From contig JBNGIS010022248.1 in assembly GCA_049999725.1 (NCBI GenBank), positions 1-52,298 on the forward strand: a stretch of DNA of 52,298 nt, in the 5' to 3' direction. Shown here piece by piece: positions 22,515 through 35,800 of this stretch. Origin of the DNA: Haplomitrium mnioides (Eukaryota > Marchantiophyta > Haplomitriopsida > Calobryales). The notes beneath the pieces are model-generated. The model was not told the DNA's origin and made no database searches. It saw nothing but the letters and a program-made list of their open reading frames with translations. Positions within the stretch are counted from its first letter, which is position 1. Each line of letters opens with the position of its first letter. The position numbers were made by a program, and so were the translations under genes.

Positions 22515-23867
22515 ATGGTGGAAATCGCAGAGAACAATTTCTTGACTGGAGCGATCACGTTATTCTCCAACGAAAGCAAAGGATTCGTGGGAAGTTGCGA
22601 TGCGCAGGATGATTCCAGCACCATGGTGAAGCTGCCCAGGCTTCTTGTAGCACAGGCTATGGAGGAGAGGGAGACGGAGGCGTGCAATAACTTCCACCAC
22701 AGGAGCTGCTCCTTGCAAAGTCGAGACGAGGAAGTGAAAAAGCAGCGAATGGATTGTGCGTTGTGGGGTAAATTGCCATCAGAGTTGGTCGAGTGCGTGC
22801 TGGCTCGACTACCGTTTCATGCTCTCGTGCGGTTCCGGAGTGTGTGCAGGAAATGGCATTCTCTTCTCTCCAGTTCATCGTTTCTGAAAGAACTGTATCG
22901 ATTGCCAAGCCAAGAAGAGCCGTGGTTTATGAATGGTACTGTCACAGACAATAATCTCTCGTTTTACGTCCCCTCTTTGAGGAGATGGCACGTCGCAACT
23001 CTTCCTACGATAGACATGGCCAATTTTGATGAGACGGTTGTTCCCGAAGCAACCATGGGTGGACTCATCTGCCTCACCATGTATAGTCGGCAAGATGATT
23101 GGACAGCAGTGAGGTCCGAGCTATTTGTGTGGAACCCGATGTCCAACAGTGGAAGACAACTGCCCAGCACTCAGCGGAACTACGGGTGGCCGGGGTTGTG
23201 CGTTGCAGGGCTTTTCGTTGATCCCTCCACCAGAGCTTACAAGGTTGTGACTGTGGGTAATCACGGTTCTGATCCAATTCCCATCTCGACTGGGACTGAG
23301 ATTTACGACTCCGTTTCAAACTCGTGGAAGATCTGTCAAGCTTCTTTCCCGCATCCCACCGTATCCAGATTGACTCGATGGACCGTCTGCTGCAACGGTA
23401 TTATGTACGCAGTGTTGAGAAAACCTTACGGTATTGTGTGCTTTGATGTGAAGAAGGAAGAATGGAATGAGATTGAAGTCCCAGACATGGAGCTTTTGTG
23501 CCCCAATCTCATAGAGCTTCAAGGCAGACTGCTGATTGTGGCTGGCAGCGTGTTGAATGACACTGTTCGGATTTGGGAACTCAAAGACAAGTCGAACTTG
23601 GAGCACGCCAAGTGGATTGAACTGGATGTCATGCCCACAGACTTGTTCAAAATGCTATATACCTCCAACCACGGCATTAAACACTGGCGATGTGTAGGTA
23701 GTCGGGATTCCTTGTTTTTCAGGGGTTGGGGCAGCGACAAGGTTCTCTTGTATAGTATTTCCAAGCGAAGTTGGTCATGGTTGCCTCCCTGCTCTGTAGA
23801 TGACAATCGTCATTACTACGCCTGGAATGGCTTGTGTTTCAACCCTAGGTTAGACAGCCAATGCTGA
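22515..23867 (+). CDS. F-box protein (kelch-type C-terminal region)
   Basis: F-box proteins join SKP1 in SCF ubiquitin ligases and choose the substrate through the C-terminal part. The frame gives 450 residues from the ATG at 22515, without introns. Residues about 84-127 form the F-box (LWGKLPSELVECVLARLP, then RFRSVCRKW). The C-terminal 300 residues have the pattern of plant F-box/kelch proteins: LFVWNPMSNSGRQLP, AYKVVTVG, TEIYDSVSNSWK, GIMYAVLRKPYGIVCFDVKK, and a final WSWLPPC. The N-terminal 80 residues show no domain. The frame is open upstream to 22476 only from a TTG, so the first ATG is preferred. The substrate and exact orthologue are not assigned. It is convergent with TIC236. Confidence 0.88.
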   Translation: MVEIAENNFLTGAITLFSNESKGFVGSCDAQDDSSTMVKLPRLLVAQAMEERETEACNNFHHRSCSLQSRDEEVKKQRMDCALWGKLPSELVECVLARLPFHALVRFRSVCRKWHSLLSSSSFLKELYRLPSQEEPWFMNGTVTDNNLSFYVPSLRRWHVATLPTIDMANFDETVVPEATMGGLICLTMYSRQDDWTAVRSELFVWNPMSNSGRQLPSTQRNYGWPGLCVAGLFVDPSTRAYKVVTVGNHGSDPIPISTGTEIYDSVSNSWKICQASFPHPTVSRLTRWTVCCNGIMYAVLRKPYGIVCFDVKKEEWNEIEVPDMELLCPNLIELQGRLLIVAGSVLNDTVRIWELKDKSNLEHAKWIELDVMPTDLFKMLYTSNHGIKHWRCVGSRDSLFFRGWGSDKVLLYSISKRSWSWLPPCSVDDNRHYYAWNGLCFNPRLDSQC

Positions 23868-26841
23868 AGGACGAAAGAAAGAACATGGAAAGCACACCAC
23901 GGAATTTTTTTGTAATCACAACTGCAGCAGCCATACATCCAGCCTTTCATAATGTACAGGTTGGTTTCTCGTCATTCACTTGGATGTGGATTGCAGGTTG
24001 TTGAAAAGAGGGTTGTCGTTCACTTAGGTTACGTAAACGAACACCCACGTAGGCAGTTGCAGTGCTTTCAAGGCCACTCCAGATCAAAACTCAGACAGTT
24101 TCTCACCTACATTGCAAAATTCTCCTCAAAAGGTCTCCGCAATGGGAAAGTCTCTCAATAGTTTACCATCAATCTCGATTGCGTTTGTCATTCGAACAAG
24201 CAAAGGATCGTCACCACCAAAAGCGCGATCGTAATCGCGATCCGAATCTGTTGAGACAATGCGATGAGCAACGTCAGGTCGAATGTCGGTAGCGCGAGAA
24301 GGAAGTCGCTGATGTTCCTCTGCTTGCACTGCCGGCACTCTTCCCCGCTCGACGACAAAACGTGCGGCCGGATTCTCTTTTCCCGGTAGTCTTCCTTCCA
24401 TCCATCTGTCACAGCCTGTAACCGCCTCCCTCCCAATTCATTACTAACTTAATGCTTTAGTAACTACGTTGGAAGTTAATCAGATTCCCTGCCAAACGGG
24501 GGACTGTTACCGTTAATCCTTTATCGTAAATCTTTTCTTTGCCAATCGCCTATTTAGCCGGCTGCCTGTCAAAATAATTTCCTTACATCTTTTCACAAAT
24601 TTCTTTACGATATATTTCTTTACGACACTTCCCTTACACAAAATTCCTTTGTTACCTTGTCTTCTTTCTTTTTTCTTGTGTTGAGAGTTTTGGTTTTCTT
24701 TCCTTTTTTGTTTTGTTTGGACCCATGAATGAATGAAAGAAAGAAAGAAAGAACCATCTCTCAATTATCCCCACTTTGGATCAAAATCCAACTTTCTGGG
24801 AAAAAAACATGTTTTGCAACATTGAATCTAATTTCAATGTTGGTCCAAAGAAAACAAACAAACAAAAGTGACTTCCAAATGAAAGGAAAGTAAAAAGAGG
24901 ATCTTTGGATCTAAATTCAACTATCTTACAAAGCAAAGAAAACAAAAGAAAACGGTGTGAAGAAGTTTGTCGAATGACTTTGAGTTTTGTCATGTGACTA
25001 TTTGTCATATGACTTCTGCATTTTGGTCAATTGCAATTGTAGCAAAGAAGAGAATTGCTCTTTCATCTTTTGGTCAATTTCACCCAACTTTTCTTTTGTA
25101 GTTTTCTCTTGAAAATAGAGATACTTGTTCTTCTTCTTGTCTTTAGAAATCCCCTTGTCTTTACTTTAGTATTTTTTATTTATATATTTATTTATATTTA
25201 CAGTCAATCTACTTGCAGTAGAAGTTATTATAATCATATTAATGTTGAAAATATAGTTTTGAAATTAGTTAGTAGTAGAAATAGATTTTTTAAAGTTAGT
25301 TATAAAGTTTGACTTTAACTTTGACTTAGAAGATAGTATTTTTATTAAGTATAACTAGGGTCCATATCGTTATAGTGTAATTAGTAGAGCTTTAATTAGT
25401 ATTGATTTACTATATCAACTAATATCTTGCTAATTTTAGTTGTTAAAAACAGGAATTACTAACAAATCTTACTGTCTTTTTACTAACCTTGCAATTTACA
25501 ACAATAGAAGCTGTTAGAAACAAAATCACAAACAAAATTTCTTGTTAACTTTGGAAGTAGTTTGTAATAAGAACAAAGATTAGCTTGCATTCAAAACAAT
25601 CTGGTTTACTGAGTTTTCATAAGAGGATGATTTAAAAAGTAGATAATGTAAGAAAAGTAAACATTTCATAGTTATATATGAAATTAGGCTCATTCTCTAC
25701 AATCCAGTGAAATCTGTGTAAACATAAATTCCAGGGGTTTAGGGTTTGCACTTTTAAAGTTAATTATAAAATTTGACTTTTAACCGACTTAGGAAGGAAG
25801 GACATTTTTTAGTGATTTTGTTCTCTTTTTTTCACCTTGGAATGAAATATGCTGAATTCACTGGCTTGGCTACCAGCTACCAGCTACCACCAAAGTCTGC
25901 TGACTACAACTACAAAATATGGAAAAGTAAATATGTCCAGGATGAAAACCTGGAGTCCAGTAATCCCTTGTTGATCCAAACTGAGTAGGACGATGGAGGC
26001 AATCTGTGGCGAGCTAAGCTCAGTAACAGTAACAAGGGTTGCATGAAGAGAGGACAGAGAGAAACAAGTGGGTGGGCAATGACTGCTTGATGGGTAGAAG
26101 ACAATACTTTACACCTATTTTGAAAGTATTCAGAAACTGTAGATTCTGATGGCTTTCTTTCTATCAGCAGGGCCATAACCTGGAATGATCTAAAAAAGAA
26201 GTACTTGTTCCAAAGAACTAAAAATGGCAAGACTTTCGATAGGCAGGGTAAATAAGCTCTGGCCAGAAAGGATTGTAGTAAAGAGTCCCTGCATGAATGC
26301 AAAACACAGGAGACATAATCTCTCCTTCGATGTGGTGAGCCAGATACTTCTGCATTTCAGTCGCATGAATTTGGGAATCTGAATAGTAATAATAAAAAGT
26401 TTAGTATGCATTTTCTCTTCCAAATGGGAAATGGCAGGTTTATGGATTTAAGCCTGAGAGGCTGTAGATAAAATACTTCTTTCCTGTAAGGGTCTAAATT
26501 CTCATAAAAAGATGTAACCTGGGCTCTGGAATAAAATCATTTTCAATTGACAATCAAAGATCATGTACACGTTGCCAACAATTTATTTCAATATTCAAAA
26601 TTGTACAAAAGAAACGTAGCCCAAGGCTGTGACCACTGAAGCAAAACAACTTTCTGCAGTTTCTAAACGATCTAATCCTCTCGGGAATATACAGATATTG
26701 GAACTGACATTCCCTACTTTGTGGACGTACAAAGTGCCCTTTCAAGAGTGTAACTTTTACGCAAAATGCTGTTTCTTCTTTCAGGAAACATAACACATGT
26801 GTGCTCTATCTTGCAGGCTAAAAAGGGCCTATAAAGAATTA
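23868..26841. other. Convergent intergenic region (F-box and TIC236 3' ends)
   Basis: Contains the 3' UTRs of both genes. The middle part (24440-25800) is very AT-rich with a GAAA microsatellite near 24735-24752. No frame resembles a known protein. Confidence 0.45.
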
Positions 26842-29800
26842 TTAATTTTGTGATGTTGCCGAATACTCAAATAGCAAACGATTGTCAACAGAGGGTATAG
26901 ACGAGAACAATAATCTAAGTTTACTGTTGAGTTGGTACAGCAATGTCCATTGAGTTGTCATTTCCGACTCCTTCAACTGTCTAACCACGGAGGCCTGAAC
27001 AATTCAGCTTAGGCGGTTAATATACAATTTCAATCACACCAACCCACAGGGAGACTAAGTTCCATAAAATTAAATCTTCGACTTGTTCAGGGAATCAGTA
27101 TCTAGAACACGGGGCCTGGGCCTGAAAGAAAAATAAATCATAACAGAAAGAAACCACCAAAACACACTCAGCTGGGAAACCTCTTAGGGGCATGAAATGA
27201 GATTTGGAAAATGTAGCCCGCAGGGCACAACGTCCTTTCCGGGTCTGGCCAGAGTAAATTGGGCTTAACTTCTTGTGAGGTTAGACAGATTTTTTACACT
27301 TGAACTTGAATAACCACATCCAGGACAGGTTAATCTCAGATTGGCAGGGAAGATCGCAGCAGACAGATAAAATGAAAAGAATATTTAGTGAGTGAGAGGG
27401 CAGTGGAGTTTTAAGCAAGGCAAGCAAGCATGACCAGCAGCCCATAGGTTAGGCAATTCTAATGCTAGTAACAGTACCGTTTGAAACTTTAGCAGTGCTC
27501 ATTTAAAACCTGGAACTCGCTTAAAAGAATGAGTAGGTATGCAAAACACGGCGAATGAAAATCTTAATGAGTACAGATCTACGTCAAGCAATATGAATTT
27601 GTACGGAGCGTGACAAACCCTAAAGCGCAGACGGGGGGCACAGGCGGGTGGTCACACAAGGCAAAATGGAGTTCTCAGCTCCTTCATGTTGAAGGAGGGA
27701 GAATCCAACCCACCTGCGGTGCATTTGATGGATCTCGTCAGGAGATGATGAGAAATTTGATATGCTTCACGTTCGTTTTGAGCCAGAAAGCTCAACTTGA
27801 TAGCTTCACTCGCGTTTTGAACGAGAAAGCTGCAGTGGTGAGAATTCGATAGCAGAAAGGTTCAGGTGGTTTGTCCCCATGCTGTGCTGCTCATCAGCTG
27901 TACGCAGTGAGAAGGTGCGGTGGTGAGCCCAAGCGATCAAAAGAGAAGCGCAAAGCAGGAGAGGACGTCCGCTCGAACGCAGCAATAGGCAACATGGAGG
28001 TGTTCGAAAAAGGCTCATTGGAAGGCACGGGTGCAGGACGCAATGCGGGTGAGAAACTAAGGTTTGTTTCAATAACAGGATAAGTCCCTATCAAAACGGG
28101 ATGAGTGCCTGTCGTTGCCCCGTGATGACTCACGAAGGCTGGCATTGCGGGATGCAGAAAAACGGGATGAGTCCTGAGCTTGAGGCAAGTAGGATAGACT
28201 TCAGGTGAGGTTTGCGCATGCTGTCAATGTGGGCGTTTAGGCTAGTGACCGCTGGAGTTGCGGGCCGTAAAACGTGTATAGTCCTTGTTGTTCATGATGG
28301 TTCATGAACGCCTGCATCCCTGGATGAAAAACGTGAGGAACCAAGCTTCCTTCAAGAAAATAGGAGAGCCGTTGCGTGGAGATCAAGGCATCGACGAGAG
28401 GCGCTTGTGAGCTTCGCAGGGATAATATAGTTTTGTGCTTTCACAAGTTCGGAGGTTTTTCATCTGCTCGCTAGCTGAGAATGGTTCTGAGGGAAGCCAG
28501 TCCTGAGGGTTTTCTAATTCCCTAGTTATGTCTTAAGGCAGCTCCATGGAGACCTGGATCACGCTCAGGAAAAGAAGTGCTCTCAGAACCCGGCACATCC
28601 AATGGCCCCTTGTTAACTGGTAAGCGCATGAGCCAGGAGGCACAGGGCAGGAGGAAGAATACAATTTCATTACCCAATAAGGTGTTCAGAGTGGACCAGG
28701 ATTTATGCGCGCTAACCATGGATCAGCTATGGAAGAGGCAGCTCATCAGTCAGTTCAGAAGCTTCTTCCCTGGCCTAAAGGAGATTTCGGCATGGTTTGG
28801 AAAAATTTGTGAACAGAAGGGTTGGAAGGCCTCAGTGCTCAGGCTCTTAGGCAAAGGTTTTTTTCTGGTATCTGCAGAAGAAGATGGAACCAGATCTATG
28901 CTTCTTACAGGGGAACCTTTACTTATGAAGAGTATGAGATGCATTTTCCAACCTTAGAGATCTAAGTTTGACCCCTTGACAGAGCAAGCCTTGGTTCCTA
29001 CCTGGATCACCTTGCTGTTATTTCCTGAAGAGCTACGCAATCAGCCGCCAATGATTGCCAGCCTCTTTGGCAGGTGCATTTATGTCCCTTCAGTTCTTGA
29101 TGGGATGCATGTTAGATTCTGTGTTCAGCTGGACACATCCAAAGGAGTGAGTCCGACCTTGGAACTATTGTGCCCCGAGGGCACCTACTCCAAGGAGGTA
29201 GAATATGATGGCATACCTCTCAGATGCTTCATCTGCAGGAGCACAGATCACCTGCGGGGAATGTCCTCGAGGGAATGCCCCTGGTTTTGCCCATAAAAAG
29301 AGTGGGGAGGCCCTCAGGCAGGCCAATAAGATACCTTCACTGAGTCCTCGCACTTCTCCATCTGTGACACAAAAGGCGGAGGATCATGGAAGGCACTCGT
29401 CAGCACACAGGGTGGAAGGAAGAAATCAGGGTGAAGCAAGTTCACCCACAGAGATTTGTCGTAAGGATCTAGTGCAAGAAGACTGAAACCAGTACCTGTC
29501 CAGGGAGGAAGGGCTCAGTCAACCCTACACCAGCACAAGAAGAGGGGCAGTAGTGCGGAGGGTGTCAGGGGGTTTCCAAGTTGATTATGGACACACAAGT
29601 GACTAGCTCAGATGCTCCTCTGGTTGTAAATGAGATGGTCCAAGCTGAAGTGACCGAAGCCACGACAGAAGCCCAAGTGTTAACAGCAAAAGAGGTTGCT
29701 CCTGATCATGGTAAGTACAAGTGGGAAAAGGTCACAAAGAGGTATATACGGCGTGACAAAACGAAATCAATGGTGGCAGATCGGGCTACAGGCAGCAGGC

Positions 29801-32800
29801 CACAAGGCTCAACAGTATAAGGGAAAGCTACTAGTCTGACCACAGTGTGCCGGACGAGGTCCTCAAAACCCTCGCCTCCAAAACAGGACATCCTGGCAAG
29901 GGAAATTCTGGAGGAAGGTCCCACTCTTAGAAATGTCTTCAGAGGATGATTCACTGCATCATAGTGTAATTCCCACTAGGCTATCCATGGAACCAGAGAT
30001 TTGATGATGTATCAGGCTATTAATTAGAGGGACTAGTGTGTCTGAAGTTTCCTTTGGTTATAGATGTTGACAATATTTTGGATAGACGGCCTAGGGCTAG
30101 TGAAGTACCTTAGGAGGATCTGTGATAGATATTATTGGCTTGTAGCTGTTATTGACACCTTTGTGTCCCGACTTGGCTACTTTCAAGGGAGTGGTTTGCT
30201 TTAGTCCAGACTTTGAAGTTTTGGCGCCTCAGCAGTTGTATTTGATGTGTGGAAATAAAGGTTTTACTTCCTGTCAAAAAAAAAAAAAAAAAAAAAAAAA
30301 CGAATTTGTACCATACTGAATCATCTTGACTTCTCCTTCTATGTGTAATGATGTCTATACAACTCACTGAATATTAGGCTTTAGAAGTTGTTGCATTACT
30401 GCCTTGAAATTTATTTTGACTTCCACTCTCACATAGGAGCAAAGTACTTGAGTTCCAACTAGTCTCCTTCACTACAAGTTGGCGTTTTTTGAGGGTTTTG
30501 AATGCAAAATGGTTGCGTTCTTCAAAAATGGAATAACTAACAACAAAAACAAATGAGAAACTGACCTGCAGATGTTTTCCCAACTGCACCTCCACCTCTG
30601 CACCAAAAGAAAGATTGGCCAAAGATTTGAATGGGTCGGTAGTGGGATCTAACGACAGCAAGTTGGGTATTTGAGGTGCAGATACTAGTCGCCACCGCGC
30701 CTGCCCAAACTCTCCTTTAGTTTCAATTCGTGGCATCAAAGTTTCAACTGTGGCAGCAGCTAACTTTTTAAATGCAAGTTTGCCGTCCCCTTCCAGAAGG
30801 GAATCAGCTAGCTGGCTCTCAAACACTCTAGCAGCCTGCAAAACAACTTGACAACAATTAGTAGTCAGCACACCACACCTATAATAGCAATTAAATCATT
30901 CTAATCGATGAGAGCAAGACCAATGCCCAAAGAGAGGATAAGGAAACTCAATGTCTTTAACTCCTCATAGGCAATTCTGAACAAAACGGCTGAATGTTCT
31001 CTGAATCAAAGCCCAGAGACTGCCTTCAGTCATAATACTATATAATGTTTGATGTATGTTGTTCACTAAGTTTTGATCACATCTGGGTCATCCCTACAAA
31101 TGATTTTTACCTCCTGGCGCTACTTTCTGATAGTTTTGACAGAAGGCCTTCTAATTGGGCTCCAGCACCTTTAGGCTGCCTTTATGCATCCAGGTAGGGT
31201 AGTTGGAAATAAGCACCCATCATCCCGGTTCTCATGTTTTCCCAGTCAAGAGCATCATCCGCACGAGATTGCACAGGAGGGGTGCTCACAACCAGCCATG
31301 CAGAAGGCTGAAGTCTAGTAAATTGCCATTTACCAAGGGAGCTTACACATATCCACCTCAATCATGTTGTGCCAAGGTAGTTTAGGTACTTTCACAAGAA
31401 ATTTCTCTGCCTTTCCCATACTGCCAGTGCCACATGCCTACCTGTGAGCTAGCAATCAGGACCTCAGCTAACTTGGAGGTTCTCTAAACTAAAACTAACC
31501 TCGTCCCAGTAATAGCTCACATAAATACAGCTATGTAGAAAACTTGAGAAAACATTTCCAACATAACAGAGTAGAATAGAATAGAATTTGATTCTATTCG
31601 AAGCTTTTCCGATAGACCTCAGTGACCAATGACAGGATAGGATTGTTGAAATTTTCTTAGACTTGGATATCAAGAATTACAGATGTTTAGTTCCTTTACC
31701 TGTCTTCTTTCCCTCTTTCCTCTTGTTTTCTAAAGCAAGCAATACTCTACTTCAATAATTAAAAGGCAAAGTTGCAAAACGAACCTCTATTCGTGTAAGA
31801 GCATCTTGCTCTCCTGAGCGTGTAGAGCTGAGTACAAGGTTGTCCTGCCAATTTCTCGCACGACCTTGAACCTTAAACTGCCAGTCAGCACCAATCAATG
31901 CCAAGTCCAAACTAGGATCCAGCCCATGTTCAGGCTCAAATTTGGCTCTGTTTGGATGATCCTTATTGAGCCTTACCTGCCATGCAAGATGAACAATTAA
32001 GATTAATCTACCTATAGCAAGACCTTCAATTACACTCCAGATTTACTCCTTTACATACATTCCTTAGGAAACAAAGTAGGTAGGTAGCGCTGTCAGCTGC
32101 AACAAAAGTACACAACACTACCAAGAAGCTACACCTGTGTGGCAACCAAGTTGACATCACCATTTTCAAAAGTCAAAGTCCCCTTTGGCTTGACACCAAG
32201 AGGATCTCCAAAACCATTGAGCTCCAGTTCTCCACTGACTGCAAAGTTGAGAATCAATGGATAAACCATCCTCAGCTCAGGACCCAAATGAAGTTTCAGA
32301 CCCCGCAGCCGAACAGCAATCAGAGGTAAGGTCTTCAAGTTTCCCTCCTTTAGTTCCTCAGTGCCACCTAATTTCATTGCAAGTATTCGTCAGATCTACT
32401 TGAATGCCAATACTTCATTTAGACACACTGATTTGCAGACTTAAAGAAATGGATAAGAGCAGCAGAGTCTGTACCAGCTGGTTTGCTTATTAACTGTTCT
32501 GGTAAAGGGAAGATGTCTGCTCTTTGACGAGCTACATTGGATGCAACTGCCATCCAGCTGTATCCCCCACCAGGGGGGCTACTTGATATCGCTGAAGAAG
32601 CACCGGCTCCTTTCTCTTGAGAAAGGTAGGCCACCCCATGGCTCAATTTAATCATGCCTGTTACTTCAGGCTCAAGCAGGCTACCCATGATTCGCACCTG
32701 GCTATCAACCTGCCCACTGTTTTGACAATCATATTCAAGTAATCAGACGCCAAGCACTAGCACTTGAGTGTAAGGCTTGGCCTTCATTATTTTAAGACAC

Positions 32801-35800
32801 CTGTGAGATTACAATTTCAAAGCATGATCAGAAAATCAAAATCTTGGCCATGCATCATATCAAAGCAAAGGAATTTCGAGCACTCCAGTCTAATCCTGTG
32901 ACTGCCAGGTCCAACATAGAGGTACTGTAACCACTGGTCTGAAAGCTGGCAAACTGGCAAGATTATTACTAGCAAGTTGATTAGGTGCAACTTCATGTCC
33001 AATGAAATAAGCTTGTCTTTGGCTACTCGTCAACCATCTGGTGTCAGAAGTTGAACAACAGACAGACAGAGGAGAGTTGCAAGGTCAAACTATATATTCA
33101 TGAGTTCGATAGATTATATATCTACTACATCACCAAAAGTGCACCATTTGGTGCCAGTTACAGGACAGAATAAAGTACCTTAGAAAAACGAAATCTACAA
33201 CTCTTCCATGCTGGGCAGTTCAGGAAGCATCCTCCGGGAACTCTATTTGAACTCTTACAAAAGAAAACCCATAATTGGATGAAAGACAAGAACAACAATC
33301 ACTTGCCTGAATGCATTTCTTGCCCGCACTTCAAGTGCCTCTGATTTAACTTCAATTGCATCTCCAACAAGTGAAGGTTCAACAACTTTGAGAGGTAGTT
33401 GCCCTTTGACTTCCACAAGGCCCCTTCTTCCAACTCGACCTTCCAATCCCTCCACAAAAAGTTGATTATTCTTTACCCGAATGGTACCCCCAAGGTTTGA
33501 CAGTGGCCGTGGAAGCACTGGGGAAGAAATGGCTACTTTATAAAAGGATGCTATCCCATCTGCAGTTGGTTGCTGAACAGTACCTCTAACCTGTAAAAAG
33601 ACCAAACCATGAGAATTGAGCACAACAGTAACTAATATAAAGCTTGCACATTGCATGCACTTCTGTAGGGTATGTTTACTTGCTACATCAACAAAAGGAC
33701 TTTCAACTTCAGAAGAAAACCTGCAACTTGATGTCTGCATTGCCCTGAATCCACTGAAGTCCTGGAGATATGGCTGTGAGAAGCATCATACCTCCATCCT
33801 TCACAGCTGCATCTACCCGAACTGCACCAGTTTCACGAGGCTCACCATCCAAGGACTTCAAACTCTCTGCCAATCTTACTTCCCACCCTTCGTCCCCGCC
33901 TTTCTCCAGGTTCTCATCCTTTTCGTCTCCATCATCATCTTTTCTATCACGATTCCTTTCTCGAACCCAACCTCTTGTTCTTTTTCGTGTTTCCCTCTCA
34001 TTCTCCTGGACCTCATCTTCTCGCTCCTCAAGACCTCCTGGGCCCATGGGTAAGCTCCCTCGTACATGAACATGTCCTGTATGAGCAACTGGTTCCAGAA
34101 CTGCATTGAAGGCCAACCGATTGGCTGACGTTATGGACACAGCAACCTCAGCCTTGCCCAAGCTAATGCCTCCAATTGCTCCATCTAAAAGTCTTACTTG
34201 GACATCACATTGGGGCTTGACAAGATTGCCTCGCAAATCTCCTTCCATGTACAAAATTCCTTTAATTGGAGTATTGTAGGGCCTTGTTGAGGGCTTTATA
34301 TAGGGCTCAGGTGTGGAACATTGAATTGCATGTAGCAGAGGGGGGACAAGGTCAACAGGAAAATTTAAAACAGCAAAGTGGAGATTGGGCTTTAACCCCA
34401 GTAATGTTCCATCTGCATGAAGTGTTGCAGTATCCTTTTGTATAAAAATTTTCTCAAGGCGTAAGCCATCATTGTTGCAGTAGTCCCCAATTGCAATAAC
34501 TCTTTGAGTTTTATATGCTCCCCATTCCCAATCTTCTCCACGCAGATCAAAATCTGCCTATCATGCCACACCAGCACCTTTTGTTAAAGTTCAGTTTAAT
34601 GAAACATTTTCCAAAGGGCAAACAGGCAACAAAAAAGTAATTCATAGAGCTAGAAAGAATTAGATAGCCTTTAATTCTGCAAGAACAGTTGTGCCAAGGC
34701 AGATGGAACAACCAGAATACTGAGACACCATAAATATTTTAAACATCAAACTGACACTTGAACAGAATGTACACTCATTAAGTGTATTGACTTGCATTCT
34801 AAGTTATGAGCAGGTTTTTTTTTCTTAAATGACTAAAGCTCAAAAAATGGCCTATGTATTTTAACGACTCAAAGTTGATGATCTGTACATTTGTATCTCC
34901 ATTGCCTCCACCACTGGCTTCAAGCGTTCCGTGCCATGCACCCCTCAGCTCTGCCAAGCCAGGCAGAGGGATAGCTTCAGCTGAACCCTCCTCTGGAATG
35001 GCCAGGACTCTGCTTGTTCTTGCATACTGGAAAACCAGCAAAGGCACAACAATACAGTGCTTCAACCCTTCAGAAATTATGCAAATATTCGAGGTGGAGT
35101 GATTATTAGAAAAATAAGAACTTTGGCCACAACTAAGGAGAGGAACCTGTGACTTTGGCAAGAATCTTCATCTTGCTATCATACCTCCAGCTGTTGTTTG
35201 AGATTATCAGCACAAAATCCTGCCTTTTGCACAGCTTGCAGAAAGAGTACCTGCTCAGACATCCCAGTGATAGTTGATTAATCTGACCATTTCCAGACAC
35301 TAGCTTCATGATTGAAACAAGTTCAAGTCTCAAACCAGCCTTACGCAACAGGGAAATGATGAAAGTTAATGAAGGGTACAATCCATAAATTTCATAGCAT
35401 GGTCAAGCAACATGACACAACCCACATCTAAGCTGTGCTGTACACATACACCTGACCATAATAGCAACAATTTTATGTCCTATACCTTGGACCTTGACAA
35501 AACTGCTGGATCACTACTCCTTGAAAGTAACCTGGCTACAGGCAACATCTCAGATACTTCTGCCCTTGGCACATCCAGTCTCAACCTCCATCGGCCCATG
35601 GAGGTAATGATATCTCTGAGATGCCCTGCCATTGCCTTTTCACCAATTCCATCCACTTCTTTTCCTTTAGTTCGGTCACGAAGCCCTGGAAGCACATATT
35701 CCCCTTGCAGCTCATAGCGGCTGTTTGCTTGTTCCAGTACAGACTTATCCAGGGTCACCTGCAATTATTGAGGGATAGTTAAATTTACTGGGTGATGCAT

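Larger units (their letters stand above)
27605..30301 (+). mobile_element. Non-LTR retrotransposon (LINE) derivative in the last TIC236 intron
   Basis: It is bounded by a perfect 10-bp target-site duplication, GAATTTGTAC, at 27595-27604 and 30302-30311. It ends with AATAAA (30254-30259) and an A25 tail (30276-30300), so it is a target-primed retrotransposition product. It lies antisense to TIC236. The coding remnant is ORF1-like only. The 1 kb between that and the tail has no endonuclease or reverse transcriptase, so the copy is internally deleted or non-autonomous. The exact duplication and intact A-tail suggest a fairly young insertion. Confidence 0.88.

Noticed and set aside
33616-34069. 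Overlapping plus-strand frames opposite TIC236 exon 17
   Set aside because: Antisense of the Arg/Glu/Asp-rich linker of TIC236; low-complexity Ser/Phe/Pro translation with no motif.
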